Positions 7,902 through 16,164 of a stretch of 43,843 bases of DNA are shown piece after piece (position 1 is the first letter of the stretch; every line of letters starts with the position of its first letter). Source of the DNA: an uncultured Ignavibacteriota bacterium (GTDB lineage Bacteria; Bacteroidota; Ignavibacteria; Palsa-1295); contig CAIUMP010000002.1 in assembly GCA_903900335.1 (NCBI GenBank), positions 1 to 43,843 on the forward strand. Reading direction: 5' to 3'. The translations under genes were made by a program, and so were the position numbers. Under the pieces are notes generated by a model. It did not search any database. It worked only from the letters and a program-made list of their open reading frames with translations, and was not told the DNA's origin.

Positions 7902-9017
7902 ATGGTTATTCGTCCGAGTAATATCATTAGCGCAGCGGCCCTTGGGCTTGTTGTGCTATCGGTCATGTCGGTTTCGAGCTGTCGCAAACTTGTGCAGCCA
8001 ACAGCTCCACCTGTGGTGGATACTGTCGTCGTTCATCCAGATACAACGGTTCACGGTAAGGATACCACCGTCCATATTCCGGACACAACTATCCATCCTG
8101 GTGGCCCACTTAGCGCTGCGCCGGTTTCGGCAGGTGTGCTTGGCGTCAAGGCGATCGCCTCGCTTGGCAATGCTGGGGACTTCGAAGTTGACCTGTTCGT
8201 CGCCGATGCCGATGGCAAGCCGGTTTTGAATCTTCCTCCGGGCGCGCTTTCCATGCTCGGCGGATTGGATACCCTCTTTACGCCAGGTAATCTGGTGGCG
8301 GCTACGTCAGCGGTTTGTGGACCATTTTCTGCTGAGTTGTTGCTGGATCAATCCAACAGCATGGCAACGAATGATCCCTTGAATCTTCGCCTAAAGGCAG
8401 CGAAGATCTTCCTCGATGGAATCTCGCTGTTGGGCGGCGGTAAGGACGAGGTGCAGGTTTCCCAGTTCTATGATATCTATGAGGGGGGCTTGCAGACCTT
8501 TGGGCCATTCACGACGAACGGGGACTCCTTTGATCCTGCCGTGGATAACCTCGCGGGCAACCTTGGACCAGGGACACCGCTCTATGATGCGATGTATTAC
8601 ATGGTGGATTCGCTCGTCCAGCAGAGTCACAACCTGAACAAAGTACTCATCGTCTTCACCGATGGGGAAGACAACGAGTCACAGTTCGGGCTTTGGGATG
8701 CGATCAATTATGCGAAGTATAACAACGTGAAGGTTTTCGCGATCGCGCTAAAGACGGGCATCAATCTCCCTCTCATTTCTACCGCATTGAGCACAGGTGG
8801 CAGCGTTATGCACGCTGATGATGCTTCACAGCTTAGCTCCTACTTTGGATCACTCTCGAAGCAGGTGCATGGCGGCGAATCGTATTATAAGACGACGTGG
8901 CACGTCAAGGTGCCGAACGCTTACACTTTGAGCGGCCAGACCGTCACGGGGACGATGAAGATTGCCATTGCTGGTAACAAGACGGTGAACGCACCGTTTG
9001 CAGTAACCTTCCCGTAA
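7902..9017 (+). CDS. VWA-domain lipoprotein
   Basis: A 371-residue protein with a lipoprotein signal sequence ending in MSVSSC and a short Pro/Thr-rich spacer containing repeated PDTT motifs. The von Willebrand A domain (about residues 140-320) has an intact MIDAS: the DQSNSM box, a downstream Thr region near TPLYDAMYYM, and VLIVFTDGEDNES. It should bind a metal ion and a protein ligand at the outer membrane or periplasm. The start at 7902 (MVIRPSN) is preferred because it gives a normal signal peptide; ATGs at 7803 and 7875 would add residues before it. A strong terminator follows at 9045. The partner is unknown. Confidence 0.78.
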   Translation: MVIRPSNIISAAALGLVVLSVMSVSSCRKLVQPTAPPVVDTVVVHPDTTVHGKDTTVHIPDTTIHPGGPLSAAPVSAGVLGVKAIASLGNAGDFEVDLFVADADGKPVLNLPPGALSMLGGLDTLFTPGNLVAATSAVCGPFSAELLLDQSNSMATNDPLNLRLKAAKIFLDGISLLGGGKDEVQVSQFYDIYEGGLQTFGPFTTNGDSFDPAVDNLAGNLGPGTPLYDAMYYMVDSLVQQSHNLNKVLIVFTDGEDNESQFGLWDAINYAKYNNVKVFAIALKTGINLPLISTALSTGGSVMHADDASQLSSYFGSLSKQVHGGESYYKTTWHVKVPNAYTLSGQTVTGTMKIAIAGNKTVNAPFAVTFP

Positions 9018-9044
9018 GTTATGAATAGTTAGAATGCGCTTATG

Positions 9045-9073
9045 GCGCCGGAGGGAGACTTCCGGCGCTTTTT
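9045..9073 (+). terminator. Rho-independent terminator after the VWA lipoprotein gene
   Basis: A perfect 8-bp stem, GCGCCGGA (9045-9052) with TCCGGCGC (9061-9068), and an 8-base loop are followed by a run of five T. It lies 28 bases after the stop codon at 9017 and only 18 bases before the next start at 9091. Confidence 0.85.
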
Positions 9074-9078
9074 CTTTG

Positions 9079-9086
9079 TATCTTTG
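9079..9086 (+). promoter_or_regulatory. Possible Bacteroidota-type -7 element before the 9091 gene
   Basis: TATCTTTG fits the Bacteroidota consensus TAnnTTTG. It ends four bases before the ATG at 9091, which would make the transcript leaderless or nearly so. No good -33 TTG lies at the expected distance, where the terminator stem is instead, so this is tentative. Confidence 0.3.
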
Positions 9087-9090
9087 TGCA

Positions 9091-10014
9091 ATGGCGAAAC
9101 GGAAACTGCGGCTCCTGCTTGTGTTACTATCCTCGCTCTGGAGTGTCGGGTGCAGCAGCACCTGGTATTTTCCAGAAGGACTTCCGCAGCAAAAGATCTG
9201 GGTTGATACCACAGTCAACTTTCGCTCGTTCCAGACATTTGCGATGATCCCGAATTCAGCGCTCGCGAATGACCGGTCGCTGACCCAAGACGAAGAAAAT
9301 GGCCTGATGTTCTATACTGTAAATCAATTAGAATTAAGGGGTTATCGTTGTGTCGATAATTTGGATTCTGCTGATTTCGTGATATGCCAGCAGGTATCAA
9401 ATGATTATGTAAAAGGAGAGAACCTGGATCCTAGCGTTGATACGCAACTCGTGTGGCAAGCAGTTAAGCCGTTCTCGCTACTGACGAGTGGTTTTGGTAC
9501 CTACTTCGACGTTCCTATCCCTGAAAATTGGGATTATCGTGTTGTGCGGATGCACCCAAAGCTTCGGGAGACTATCTTTGATGGGAAGACACATCGGGTA
9601 ATCCGGCGCTTCGCCGGCGGCGGCGTGGTTGCCGACGAAAATTACCGCACTGCGTCGCAATACCTTATCTGGTCCTTCGGTGTCTCGCTACCGTTTGCCC
9701 GGGCGGATGGCCGAAAAGGGTTGTTCGGCACAGGCATGATGGGATTGATATTCAACATATCCAGCTATGATGGTCATAACTTTTGGCCGGTGGTCACCTC
9801 AGTTGTGTCGAAATCACCCGCCGAACATCATGAGCTAAAACCTGGTGACAACCTGCTTTCGCTTGACGGACAAAGCCTGAAGAATGTGGACGCTTTCGAC
9901 TTCCTCCGGAAAGTCCGTGGTCCACCTGGTCGGGCGCTCCACTTCCGAGTGTGGCACTGGGGAGGAAAATTGCGCGACGTGACAGTGATCATGGGGGAGC
10001 GGACCAATCCGTGA
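9091..10014 (+). CDS. DUF4136-like lipoprotein with C-terminal PDZ domain
   Basis: A 307-residue exported lipoprotein (MAKRKLRLLLVLLSSLWSVGC). Residues about 30-200 resemble DUF4136 envelope lipoproteins (FRSFQTFAMIPNS..QLELRGYRCVDNLDSADFVICQQ). The C-terminal 80 residues look like a PDZ domain (VVSKSPAEHHELKPGDNLLSLDGQSL), with the typical P-A-x-x-G..GD-x-ll-x-ldG pattern partly degraded. PDZ domains bind exposed C-termini, so a role in envelope protein quality control is plausible, but it has no protease domain. The start at 9091 is chosen over 9034 because the earlier start lies within the upstream terminator. Confidence 0.62.
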   Translation: MAKRKLRLLLVLLSSLWSVGCSSTWYFPEGLPQQKIWVDTTVNFRSFQTFAMIPNSALANDRSLTQDEENGLMFYTVNQLELRGYRCVDNLDSADFVICQQVSNDYVKGENLDPSVDTQLVWQAVKPFSLLTSGFGTYFDVPIPENWDYRVVRMHPKLRETIFDGKTHRVIRRFAGGGVVADENYRTASQYLIWSFGVSLPFARADGRKGLFGTGMMGLIFNISSYDGHNFWPVVTSVVSKSPAEHHELKPGDNLLSLDGQSLKNVDAFDFLRKVRGPPGRALHFRVWHWGGKLRDVTVIMGERTNP

Positions 10015-10082
10015 AGAATGCACGAATTCGTTCACGTGCCGTGCAATGTTCACGACGATCTGGGTGTTAAGAGGCGCTAATT

Positions 10083-10106
10083 CGCCAAAAATCGCTGTTT
10101 TTGGCG
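10083..10106 (+). terminator. Perfect 9-bp hairpin in the 10015-10223 intergenic region
   Basis: CGCCAAAAA (10083-10091) pairs with TTTTTGGCG (10098-10106) around a 6-base loop. The T run is within the stem rather than after it, so it may act as a weak terminator for the gene ending at 10014, in either direction. The rest of this 209-base gap should carry the promoter of the exbB operon; TATAGAAT at about 10121-10128 is a candidate -10. Confidence 0.45.
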
Positions 10107-10223
10107 TTGGCATTGATTTTTATAGAATTAGTAAGCGGATGGACGATCATCGTCAAGAAGAACGGTCATCTACAGTGTCTTGCGTAAAGAAGATTTTCTG
10201 AAAAACCATAACTTCAAGAATCC

Positions 10224-11024
10224 ATGAAGAACAACTCACTTTTTGTAACAGTCACGATCATTACAGCTTTCGTGGCGGCAGTTCTCCTCTATATGTTCGT
10301 ATTCGGTGCAGCGGCCCACTTCGCGGACCCGGCAGTCAAGGAGCATCCAAAGGACATCATGGGCATTATCTATACGGGCGGTGTCATCGTGCCGTTGCTG
10401 CTCATGCTGACGATCATGGTCTTCACGTTTATCATCGAGCGCTTCTTCTCACTCGGCAAGGCAAAGGGTTCTGGCGATCTCGGCAAGTTCTTGCATGAGA
10501 TCGAGACAAGCCTGAACGCTGGCAACATTGACGCCGCACTTGACCTTTGCAACAAACAGCGCGGTACGGTGGCGAACATCGTTCGTGCAGGCCTGGAGCG
10601 TTTCAAGGAACTTCGTTCGGAAAATCGCCTGGATGCCGAGCGCAAGATGGCGGAAGTCAAGCGCACCATTGAGGAAGCGATGAGCATCGAGACACCACTT
10701 CTGGAGCGCAATCTCGTCGGTCTTTCGACGATCGCCTCTATTAGCACGATGGTCGGTCTTCTCGGCACAGTTCTCGGTATGATCCGGTCGTTCCGCGCTC
10801 TCGGTGAGCAGGGTGCAGCCAGCGCGACAGGCCTTTCTATCGGTATCTCCGAGGCGCTTGTTAACACAGCATTTGGTATCTTCGGCGCTATCATCGCCAT
10901 TGTGTTCTATAACTTCTTCACGACGAAGGTTGACGGGTTCATCTACATGATCGACGAAGCATCGCTCAACTTGGTCGAAACGTTGAACACCCGTTTCCTG
11001 GGTAAGGGCGATTACGCCGCGTAA
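10224..11024 (+). CDS. exbB: MotA/TolQ/ExbB proton-channel protein
   Basis: A 266-residue inner-membrane protein. It has three membrane regions: an N-terminal span (residues about 8-30), one at 50-72, and the conserved pair in the last third (LVGLSTIASISTMVGLLGTVLGMI and ISEALVNTAFGIFGAIIAIVFY). The GLLGTVLGMI motif and the Thr/Ser-lined pore helix are characteristic of ExbB/TolQ. With ExbD it forms the proton-driven motor that energises TonB. It is the first gene of an exbB-exbD-exbD-tonB operon. The extra N-terminal span, relative to E. coli ExbB, is usual for Bacteroidota. Confidence 0.92.
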   Translation: MKNNSLFVTVTIITAFVAAVLLYMFVFGAAAHFADPAVKEHPKDIMGIIYTGGVIVPLLLMLTIMVFTFIIERFFSLGKAKGSGDLGKFLHEIETSLNAGNIDAALDLCNKQRGTVANIVRAGLERFKELRSENRLDAERKMAEVKRTIEEAMSIETPLLERNLVGLSTIASISTMVGLLGTVLGMIRSFRALGEQGAASATGLSIGISEALVNTAFGIFGAIIAIVFYNFFTTKVDGFIYMIDEASLNLVETLNTRFLGKGDYAA

Positions 11025-11110
11025 TTGGTAGTGGCGCGGAATGCGCGCCGGTAATGAGGGAAAGCGCGGCAGAAGCTGCGCTGCACAAACAACTCTAACA
11101 CTATCCAAGT

Positions 11111-11641
11111 ATGTCAAAAGTAAAAATGAAACGGCACGGTTACCGGCTCGACATGACGCCGATGGTCGATGTGGGATTCCTTCTGCTCACGTTCTTCATG
11201 CTGACGGCAAAGTTCAAGCCGCAGTCGGACGATCCGTTGGCGATCTCGCTGCCAGTCGCAATGGCGGACACTACCAAGCTGCCGGACGCGAACATCGCTA
11301 TTGTTAGCGTCGGGATGCGAGGGGCAGACACCGTCATCACGTTCGGGCTTTCGAATGAGAAGGACCGTGCGCCAGTATTCAAGCCTCTGAACCTGACAGA
11401 CCCCAAGACGGGAAGGCCGCTGACCGATGCGGAGCTTGCAATGAAGGGGGATGTTCGGGTTTCCAAGGCATCGCTCGAAACGGTCATTCAGCAGGCACGC
11501 TTGCAGAACCCCTCGATGCGCTACGCGATCAACGCAGATTCTTCCGTGAGTTATGGCACGGTTGATGACGTGATGCACGCTCTGCAAAAGTATGGCGCCA
11601 CGCGCTTCAATCTGATCACGATGAACAAGGAGAAGAGCTAA
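11111..11641 (+). CDS. exbD: ExbD/TolR-family biopolymer transport protein (first copy)
   Basis: A 176-residue single-span protein. The conserved MTPMVDVGFLLLTFFML segment carries the membrane Asp (in VDV) that conducts protons with ExbB, and a periplasmic domain follows. The periplasmic part includes about 100 residues and a C-terminal VMHALQKYGATRFNLIT segment, as in ExbD. It lies 86 bases after exbB and two bases before the second exbD copy. The two copies differ greatly outside the membrane motif, suggesting a heteromeric ExbD pair rather than a recent duplication. Confidence 0.9.
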   Translation: MSKVKMKRHGYRLDMTPMVDVGFLLLTFFMLTAKFKPQSDDPLAISLPVAMADTTKLPDANIAIVSVGMRGADTVITFGLSNEKDRAPVFKPLNLTDPKTGRPLTDAELAMKGDVRVSKASLETVIQQARLQNPSMRYAINADSSVSYGTVDDVMHALQKYGATRFNLITMNKEKS

Positions 11642-11642
11642 C

Positions 11643-12146
11643 ATGGCTGAAGTAGTACAAAGTGGCGGTGGCCACAAAAAGAAAGGTGTAATCCGGAAGA
11701 ACCGCGTTGGCGTTCGTTTGGACATGACACCCATGGTCGATGTCGCGTTTCTTCTGCTGACATTCTTCATGTTAGCGACGACGCTCCTGACCCCGCAGGT
11801 CATGGAAATATCCTTGCCGCCGGATAGCAAGATCCCGGTGCAGATCGCCGAGTCAAACCTACTGACGCTTCGCGTTCGTAAGGACCAGACGGTGTTCTGG
11901 AATATTGGTAATGAGCCTCCGCAGAAGATCGCGCAGAAGGAAGTATCCCGCGTGATGAAGGAGTGGCTGACGAAGAATCCGAAGATCTCGACCCTGATCA
12001 AGATCGACAAGGACTCTCGGTATCAGACGCTCGTGGATATGGTGGATGACCTGAACGTCACGCAGGGTCAGCTTCATCAAACAGAGAAGCGGTTCAGCCT
12101 CGTCGCAATGGACGAGAAGGACTATGCACTTATTGGCAGCCTGTAA
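11643..12146 (+). CDS. exbD: ExbD/TolR-family biopolymer transport protein (second copy)
   Basis: A 167-residue ExbD paralogue with the motif MTPMVDVAFLLLTFFMLATTL, including the proton-conducting Asp, and a periplasmic domain ending LVDMVDDLNVTQGQLHQ..FSLVAM. A good ribosome binding site (AAGGAG) precedes the ATG at 11643, inside the end of the previous copy. Paired, diverged ExbD genes are common in Bacteroidota TonB operons. Confidence 0.9.
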   Translation: MAEVVQSGGGHKKKGVIRKNRVGVRLDMTPMVDVAFLLLTFFMLATTLLTPQVMEISLPPDSKIPVQIAESNLLTLRVRKDQTVFWNIGNEPPQKIAQKEVSRVMKEWLTKNPKISTLIKIDKDSRYQTLVDMVDDLNVTQGQLHQTEKRFSLVAMDEKDYALIGSL

Positions 12147-12164
12147 GAGAAAAGGAGACAGACT

Positions 12165-12920
12165 ATGGCACTAAGTAATTTAGTTGTTGAGAAGCTCGAA
12201 CAGTACGGCGGCATTGACCTGAAAAGGAATGCCCAAAAGTACTTTTCGAACGCGATGGGGATCTCCATCGCGATGCATCTTCTGTTGATCTTCCTCTATG
12301 TCGGTTGGTCCTGGTTCACCAACGATGAGAAGCGGGTACCACATATCCGTATCCATTCGATCGCTGAACTCGCACCTCCGCCTTCGACACAAGACAAGCC
12401 AGAAGAAGCACAGCCTGTAACGCCACCGCCGCCGAGCGACGTGGTCAAGCCCAATCTGGGCATTCCGGTGCCAGTGCCGGACGCAATCGCGCCGCAGCTT
12501 ACACTTCCGAATATGAATGAGCCACCGCCACCTGCGGCAGTTCAGAATAACGGACCGGTCAGCTCGAATGCACCTGTTGATCTACACATTGAGACACCGG
12601 TAACGGAGGCAGAGCCTTCGCCGGATGAATTCGTTGATGTTTCCGAAGAGCCTGCGCCGATCGTTGCGATCGAAAAGCTCATTGTCTATCCTGAGGTAGC
12701 AAAACGCAGCGGACTCGAAGGGAAGGTCAGCGTACAGGCGCTCATCGCGAAAGATGGGCATGTGGAGAAATGCGAAGTGCTGAAAGCGGATTACGACGTC
12801 TTCAAGGATGCCGCCGTAAAAGCGATGATGAGCGCGAAGTTCACCCCGGCCCGGCAGAACGGAACACCGCTACGCATCTGGATCACGAGAACAATTACGT
12901 TCAAGCTGGTCACCAGATGA
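12165..12920 (+). CDS. tonB: Energy transducer TonB
   Basis: A 251-residue TonB. It has a cytoplasmic N-terminus, one membrane anchor (about residues 29-50, MGISIAMHLLLIFLYVGWSWF), a long Pro-rich periplasmic linker (PPPPSDVVKP.., about residues 65-145), and a C-terminal TonB domain (YPEVAKRSGLEGKVSVQALIAKDGHVEKCEVLK..). It transmits the ExbB/ExbD motor force to TonB-dependent outer-membrane receptors. A strong site AAGGAGA sits just before the ATG. A terminator follows at 12935. No receptor gene is in the window, so the transported substrate is unknown. Confidence 0.93.
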   Translation: MALSNLVVEKLEQYGGIDLKRNAQKYFSNAMGISIAMHLLLIFLYVGWSWFTNDEKRVPHIRIHSIAELAPPPSTQDKPEEAQPVTPPPPSDVVKPNLGIPVPVPDAIAPQLTLPNMNEPPPPAAVQNNGPVSSNAPVDLHIETPVTEAEPSPDEFVDVSEEPAPIVAIEKLIVYPEVAKRSGLEGKVSVQALIAKDGHVEKCEVLKADYDVFKDAAVKAMMSAKFTPARQNGTPLRIWITRTITFKLVTR

Positions 12921-12934
12921 GTTGATTTCACAGA

Positions 12935-12964
12935 GGACGGCCACGGATGGCCGTCCATTTTTCT
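12935..12964 (+). terminator. Rho-independent terminator after tonB
   Basis: A perfect 9-bp stem GGACGGCCA (12935-12943) / TGGCCGTCC (12948-12956) with a CGGA tetraloop is followed by ATTTTTCT. It separates exbB-exbD-exbD-tonB from the membrane protein/PstS-like genes, although only about 17 bases remain before the next start. Partial read-through would give lower expression of the downstream genes. Confidence 0.88.
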
Positions 12965-12980
12965 CTAAAACATTATCACA

Positions 12981-13280
12981 ATGCTACCCAGCAGCCTAAT
13001 GAAATCGCTTCCCGAGGAGCCGCCGAGCAAGGTGGCGGGATTCATTTACCTATTCCTCGGACTGTTCTCGCTCGGCGTTGCCGCATTCGTTTTGGTTATT
13101 CCTCAGAGCTTCTGGGGTGCGACCAATTTCAGGATCGGGATAGGCATCGTGATGGCATTGTGGGGTATCTTCCGCATTACCACAGGCGTCCGGATCATTC
13201 GTCAGGCCAATGCGGCCGAAAAACGTGTCAAGCTGGAAGGAACATCCTCCGCCAACCAGGCTCACTCACCAAAGAGCTAA
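12981..13280 (+). CDS. Small two- or three-span membrane protein of unknown function
   Basis: A 99-residue hydrophobic protein with spans at about residues 19-39 (IYLFLGLFSLGVAAFVLVI) and 49-70 (FRIGIGIVMALWGIFRITTGV), ending in a charged tail. No family was recognised. An alternative ATG at 12999 (MKSLPEE) would remove six residues. Its TAA overlaps the ATG of the PstS-like gene (TAATG), so the two are translationally coupled and likely functionally linked. It sits right after the tonB terminator. Confidence 0.7.
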   Translation: MLPSSLMKSLPEEPPSKVAGFIYLFLGLFSLGVAAFVLVIPQSFWGATNFRIGIGIVMALWGIFRITTGVRIIRQANAAEKRVKLEGTSSANQAHSPKS

Positions 13281-14233
13281 TGATCTCCCGGCTATATCTC
13301 GCATGGATCGTGATCGCCCTCACAGTGGGCGGCTGCGGGAAATCCGAGAAGGGTGGACCTTCGGAGAATGCAACGACCGGAAGCTTCGAGCTGGTCGCAG
13401 ACGAGGTCTTGAAGCCAGTTATTGATAGTTTGGTGACGGGCTTCATGTCCGAGAATCCTCTGGCGAAAGTGACGGTGAAGTACGTCAGTGCCGGAGAGGC
13501 GGTTCGCGAGTTGCTGAACAAGCAAGCGCGAGCCATCATCATTGACCGAGCACTAACGCCACAGGAACGTGCGGCAGCAGCGCTGGACTCCGTTTCGCTT
13601 CCGGCGCTCGCGATTGCCGCTGATGGTATCGGCTGCATTGTTTCGAAGAATAATCCGCTCGCGGCGATTCGAATGAGCGATCTGCGGAAGATCATCAGCG
13701 GTGAGATGAAGTCGTGGTCGGAGATGGCAAAGCCAATCGTGGAGCCGGGCGACAGGATCAACGGCACCATTACAAAGATCTTTCCCGCGTATCCATCGAG
13801 TATCGAATTTCAACTTGATTCGATCTTGATGGGTCCAGCAAAATTGACGGGTGGGCAAGACACACGGTTCGCGAGCGCTGACAGCACATTCCGCGCGGTT
13901 GCACAGGATGCCGGCGCGATAGGATTTGTCGGCTCGGCGTGGATCCACTGGTTCTCAGCGCACGGAGATTCTGGGACAAAAGTGTTACCGATCATCCCTG
14001 CCGACTCCAGTTCACGCGGCGTCACGGAGCCGATCCTGCTACACATGGCGTATGTGTATGAGGGACTTTATCCGCTGGTGACTCCGGTCAATGGCTACTC
14101 CACCGAGGGGCTGAACACCGTGCCACGCGGCTTTCTATCCTACGCGATGACTGCGCACGGTCAGGTGGTTTTTAAGAATTTCGACGTATTGCCGAAGACC
14201 CAGATCATCCACCTGGTGGCGCAAAAGCCGTGA
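13280..14233 (+). CDS. PstS-like phosphate-type substrate-binding lipoprotein
   Basis: A 317-residue lipoprotein (lipobox VGGC, Cys19) of the PBP-like PstS superfamily. The N-terminal lobe reads FELVADEVLKPVIDSLVTGFMSENPLAKVTVKYVSAGEAVRELL, and the hinge and second lobe are present, with the typical IMSDLRKIISGEMKSWSEM-like segment. No pstC, pstA or pstB gene is nearby. In Bacteroidota this PstS homologue is regularly found next to exbBD-tonB and a TPR protein, as here, suggesting a TonB-linked periplasmic role rather than classical phosphate uptake. The start overlaps the previous stop. Confidence 0.82.
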   Translation: MISRLYLAWIVIALTVGGCGKSEKGGPSENATTGSFELVADEVLKPVIDSLVTGFMSENPLAKVTVKYVSAGEAVRELLNKQARAIIIDRALTPQERAAAALDSVSLPALAIAADGIGCIVSKNNPLAAIRMSDLRKIISGEMKSWSEMAKPIVEPGDRINGTITKIFPAYPSSIEFQLDSILMGPAKLTGGQDTRFASADSTFRAVAQDAGAIGFVGSAWIHWFSAHGDSGTKVLPIIPADSSSRGVTEPILLHMAYVYEGLYPLVTPVNGYSTEGLNTVPRGFLSYAMTAHGQVVFKNFDVLPKTQIIHLVAQKP

Positions 14234-14316
14234 GTTGTTTTTCACTGTGAATCGCGTATCCATACTTGCGGGTTCTCGTAGAGCTTAAGTAGATTATCAG
14301 AGAAGGAACAGTTAGA

Positions 14317-16065
14317 GTGAAAATTCGGAACAGCACAATGAAGGGCCTCCTGCTAGCGGCAGCCACTTTTCTACTGTCCATTACTGGGACGCAGAACGCC
14401 AGTGCGCAAGCCACGGATGAACACGTAAAGGCCGCGCTCCGACTGCTGGACCTGGGAAACAGCAGGGAAGCCGATCTAACGCTTCGCGATCTCGTCGCGG
14501 CTGAGCCAAAGAACGCGGAAGCCCACGCGGGTTTGGCGATAACAGAGGTAGAAGTAGGCGATCTCGCAACGGCGGCCACGCATGCACAGACCGCCTTCGA
14601 CATTGACCGCCGCAATGTGCTCGCACGAGTTGCGCGTGGAATGGTCTACGCCAAACAGCAAAAGCGGCAGGACGCGCTCTCGGAATTTCAGCAGGCGATC
14701 AAGCTGAACGACAAGGAAATGGGAAGCTACTTGGCGCTGAGCCGATTCTACATTGCCGCAGACTCTCTGAAAGTTGCGGAGATCACTCTCTATCGCGCGC
14801 AGGCGATGAATGCCAAGGATGTTCGCTCTTTCCTCGGTCTTGCAGAGCTCTATGAGCGCCAGCATATCCCGGAACTCGCCATCGGGCAGTACGAGCAAGC
14901 CATGAAGATCGACCCGAAAGAGTTGACTGTTCACGCAAAGCTTGCCGGACTCTATTTCCGCACACGCAAATACAATGAGTCCGCGGCGCAGTGGTTGAAG
15001 ATCATCGAGCTGGACTCCACCTATGCGGACGCTTACTACCAGATCGCGAACCTCTATTTCCTTGCGAAGCAATACCCCAACGCGGCGAAATTCGCGACGA
15101 AGTACTCCGCGTTGAAACCAGCCGATCTCGTAGGTCAGTGGTTGCTCGCACGCGCACTGACCGAGAATGGTCAGTATAAGGAGGCGCTTTCCGCGCTGGA
15201 GGCCGTATCCTCGAACGACTCATTGAAGGGGCTTTCCCAGTTGCTCCTCGCACGAAGTTATTTCTATTCCAAGGATTATGCGAAGGCACTGGACATCTAT
15301 AAGTCATCCGCAAAACTTGGTCCGAAGGATTTGAGCAACTACGGCTCTATTCTCATCGTCAACGGGGACACGGCAGGCGGTGTGGAGAAATACAAGTTAT
15401 CGCTCGTCGACGACACCGTACGCACCCCAGCGCAGAAATTGGAAACGCAGATCGCGATCGTGAATTTGCTCTACAAGCTAAAGCAGTTCGAGGCGGCGGG
15501 TGACATGTTCGTAAGCATGGCAAAGGCACATCCTACGGTGGATTGGTTTGTGCAGGCGGCGATGGCCTACAACACGGCGAAGAAGCCGGAGCTGGCAAAG
15601 GACAATTACGAAAAGGCGTTAGCGCTCGATCCCAATTCCTTAAAGGTTAGGACCCAGATGGCGTTGGATGAATTCTACGCCGGACCGGCATCCCAGTCCG
15701 CCCTTGATGCCTTCACCAAACTAGAAGAGACGGCCAAGGGGCACAACAGCGCAGACACGATCGCGCTGGCCGAAGGCTTCATGGGCTACCACTTCGCCTC
15801 CATCAAGGAGTGGCAGGCTACGATCGATCATCTCTCCATCGCTGTAAAGACCCTGGAGACAGGGAAGTCACCATACTTGGTGAGCTTTACGTATTTGCTG
15901 GGTTCCGCGTATCATCAGCTTCACGAGCTTGCCAAGGCGAAGGAGTATTATGACAAGACGCTCGCACTCGACCCCAATAACGAGGGTGCGAAAAAGGGTC
16001 TGGAGTATCTGAAGCAAGCTCCGGCCTCCCAAGAGGAAAAACCGGGAAAGAAGACGAAGAAGTAG
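14317..16065 (+). CDS. Exported TPR-repeat protein
   Basis: A 582-residue protein made almost wholly of about 14 tetratricopeptide repeats from residue 30 to 570 (for example VLARVARGMVYAKQQKRQDALSEF.. and PYLVSFTYLLGSAYHQLHEL). It has an N-terminal signal sequence (MKGLLLAAATFLLSITG.. ASAQ). A GTG at 14317 with GAAGGAA upstream is used; an ATG at 14338 is an alternative start just before the signal core. The Lys-rich end (KPGKKTKK) is unusual. It completes the exb/ton/PstS-like/TPR group and probably scaffolds an envelope complex. Confidence 0.85.
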   Translation: MKIRNSTMKGLLLAAATFLLSITGTQNASAQATDEHVKAALRLLDLGNSREADLTLRDLVAAEPKNAEAHAGLAITEVEVGDLATAATHAQTAFDIDRRNVLARVARGMVYAKQQKRQDALSEFQQAIKLNDKEMGSYLALSRFYIAADSLKVAEITLYRAQAMNAKDVRSFLGLAELYERQHIPELAIGQYEQAMKIDPKELTVHAKLAGLYFRTRKYNESAAQWLKIIELDSTYADAYYQIANLYFLAKQYPNAAKFATKYSALKPADLVGQWLLARALTENGQYKEALSALEAVSSNDSLKGLSQLLLARSYFYSKDYAKALDIYKSSAKLGPKDLSNYGSILIVNGDTAGGVEKYKLSLVDDTVRTPAQKLETQIAIVNLLYKLKQFEAAGDMFVSMAKAHPTVDWFVQAAMAYNTAKKPELAKDNYEKALALDPNSLKVRTQMALDEFYAGPASQSALDAFTKLEETAKGHNSADTIALAEGFMGYHFASIKEWQATIDHLSIAVKTLETGKSPYLVSFTYLLGSAYHQLHELAKAKEYYDKTLALDPNNEGAKKGLEYLKQAPASQEEKPGKKTKK

Positions 16066-16164
16066 TTTTTGGTGTTGTCCCTGCGCTGGTGGTCATTTCT
16101 GAGATGGCCACTGGTATTTCGTCGAATCCACTCACCAAATGCGCGGCATTAATAGAATCCACTT

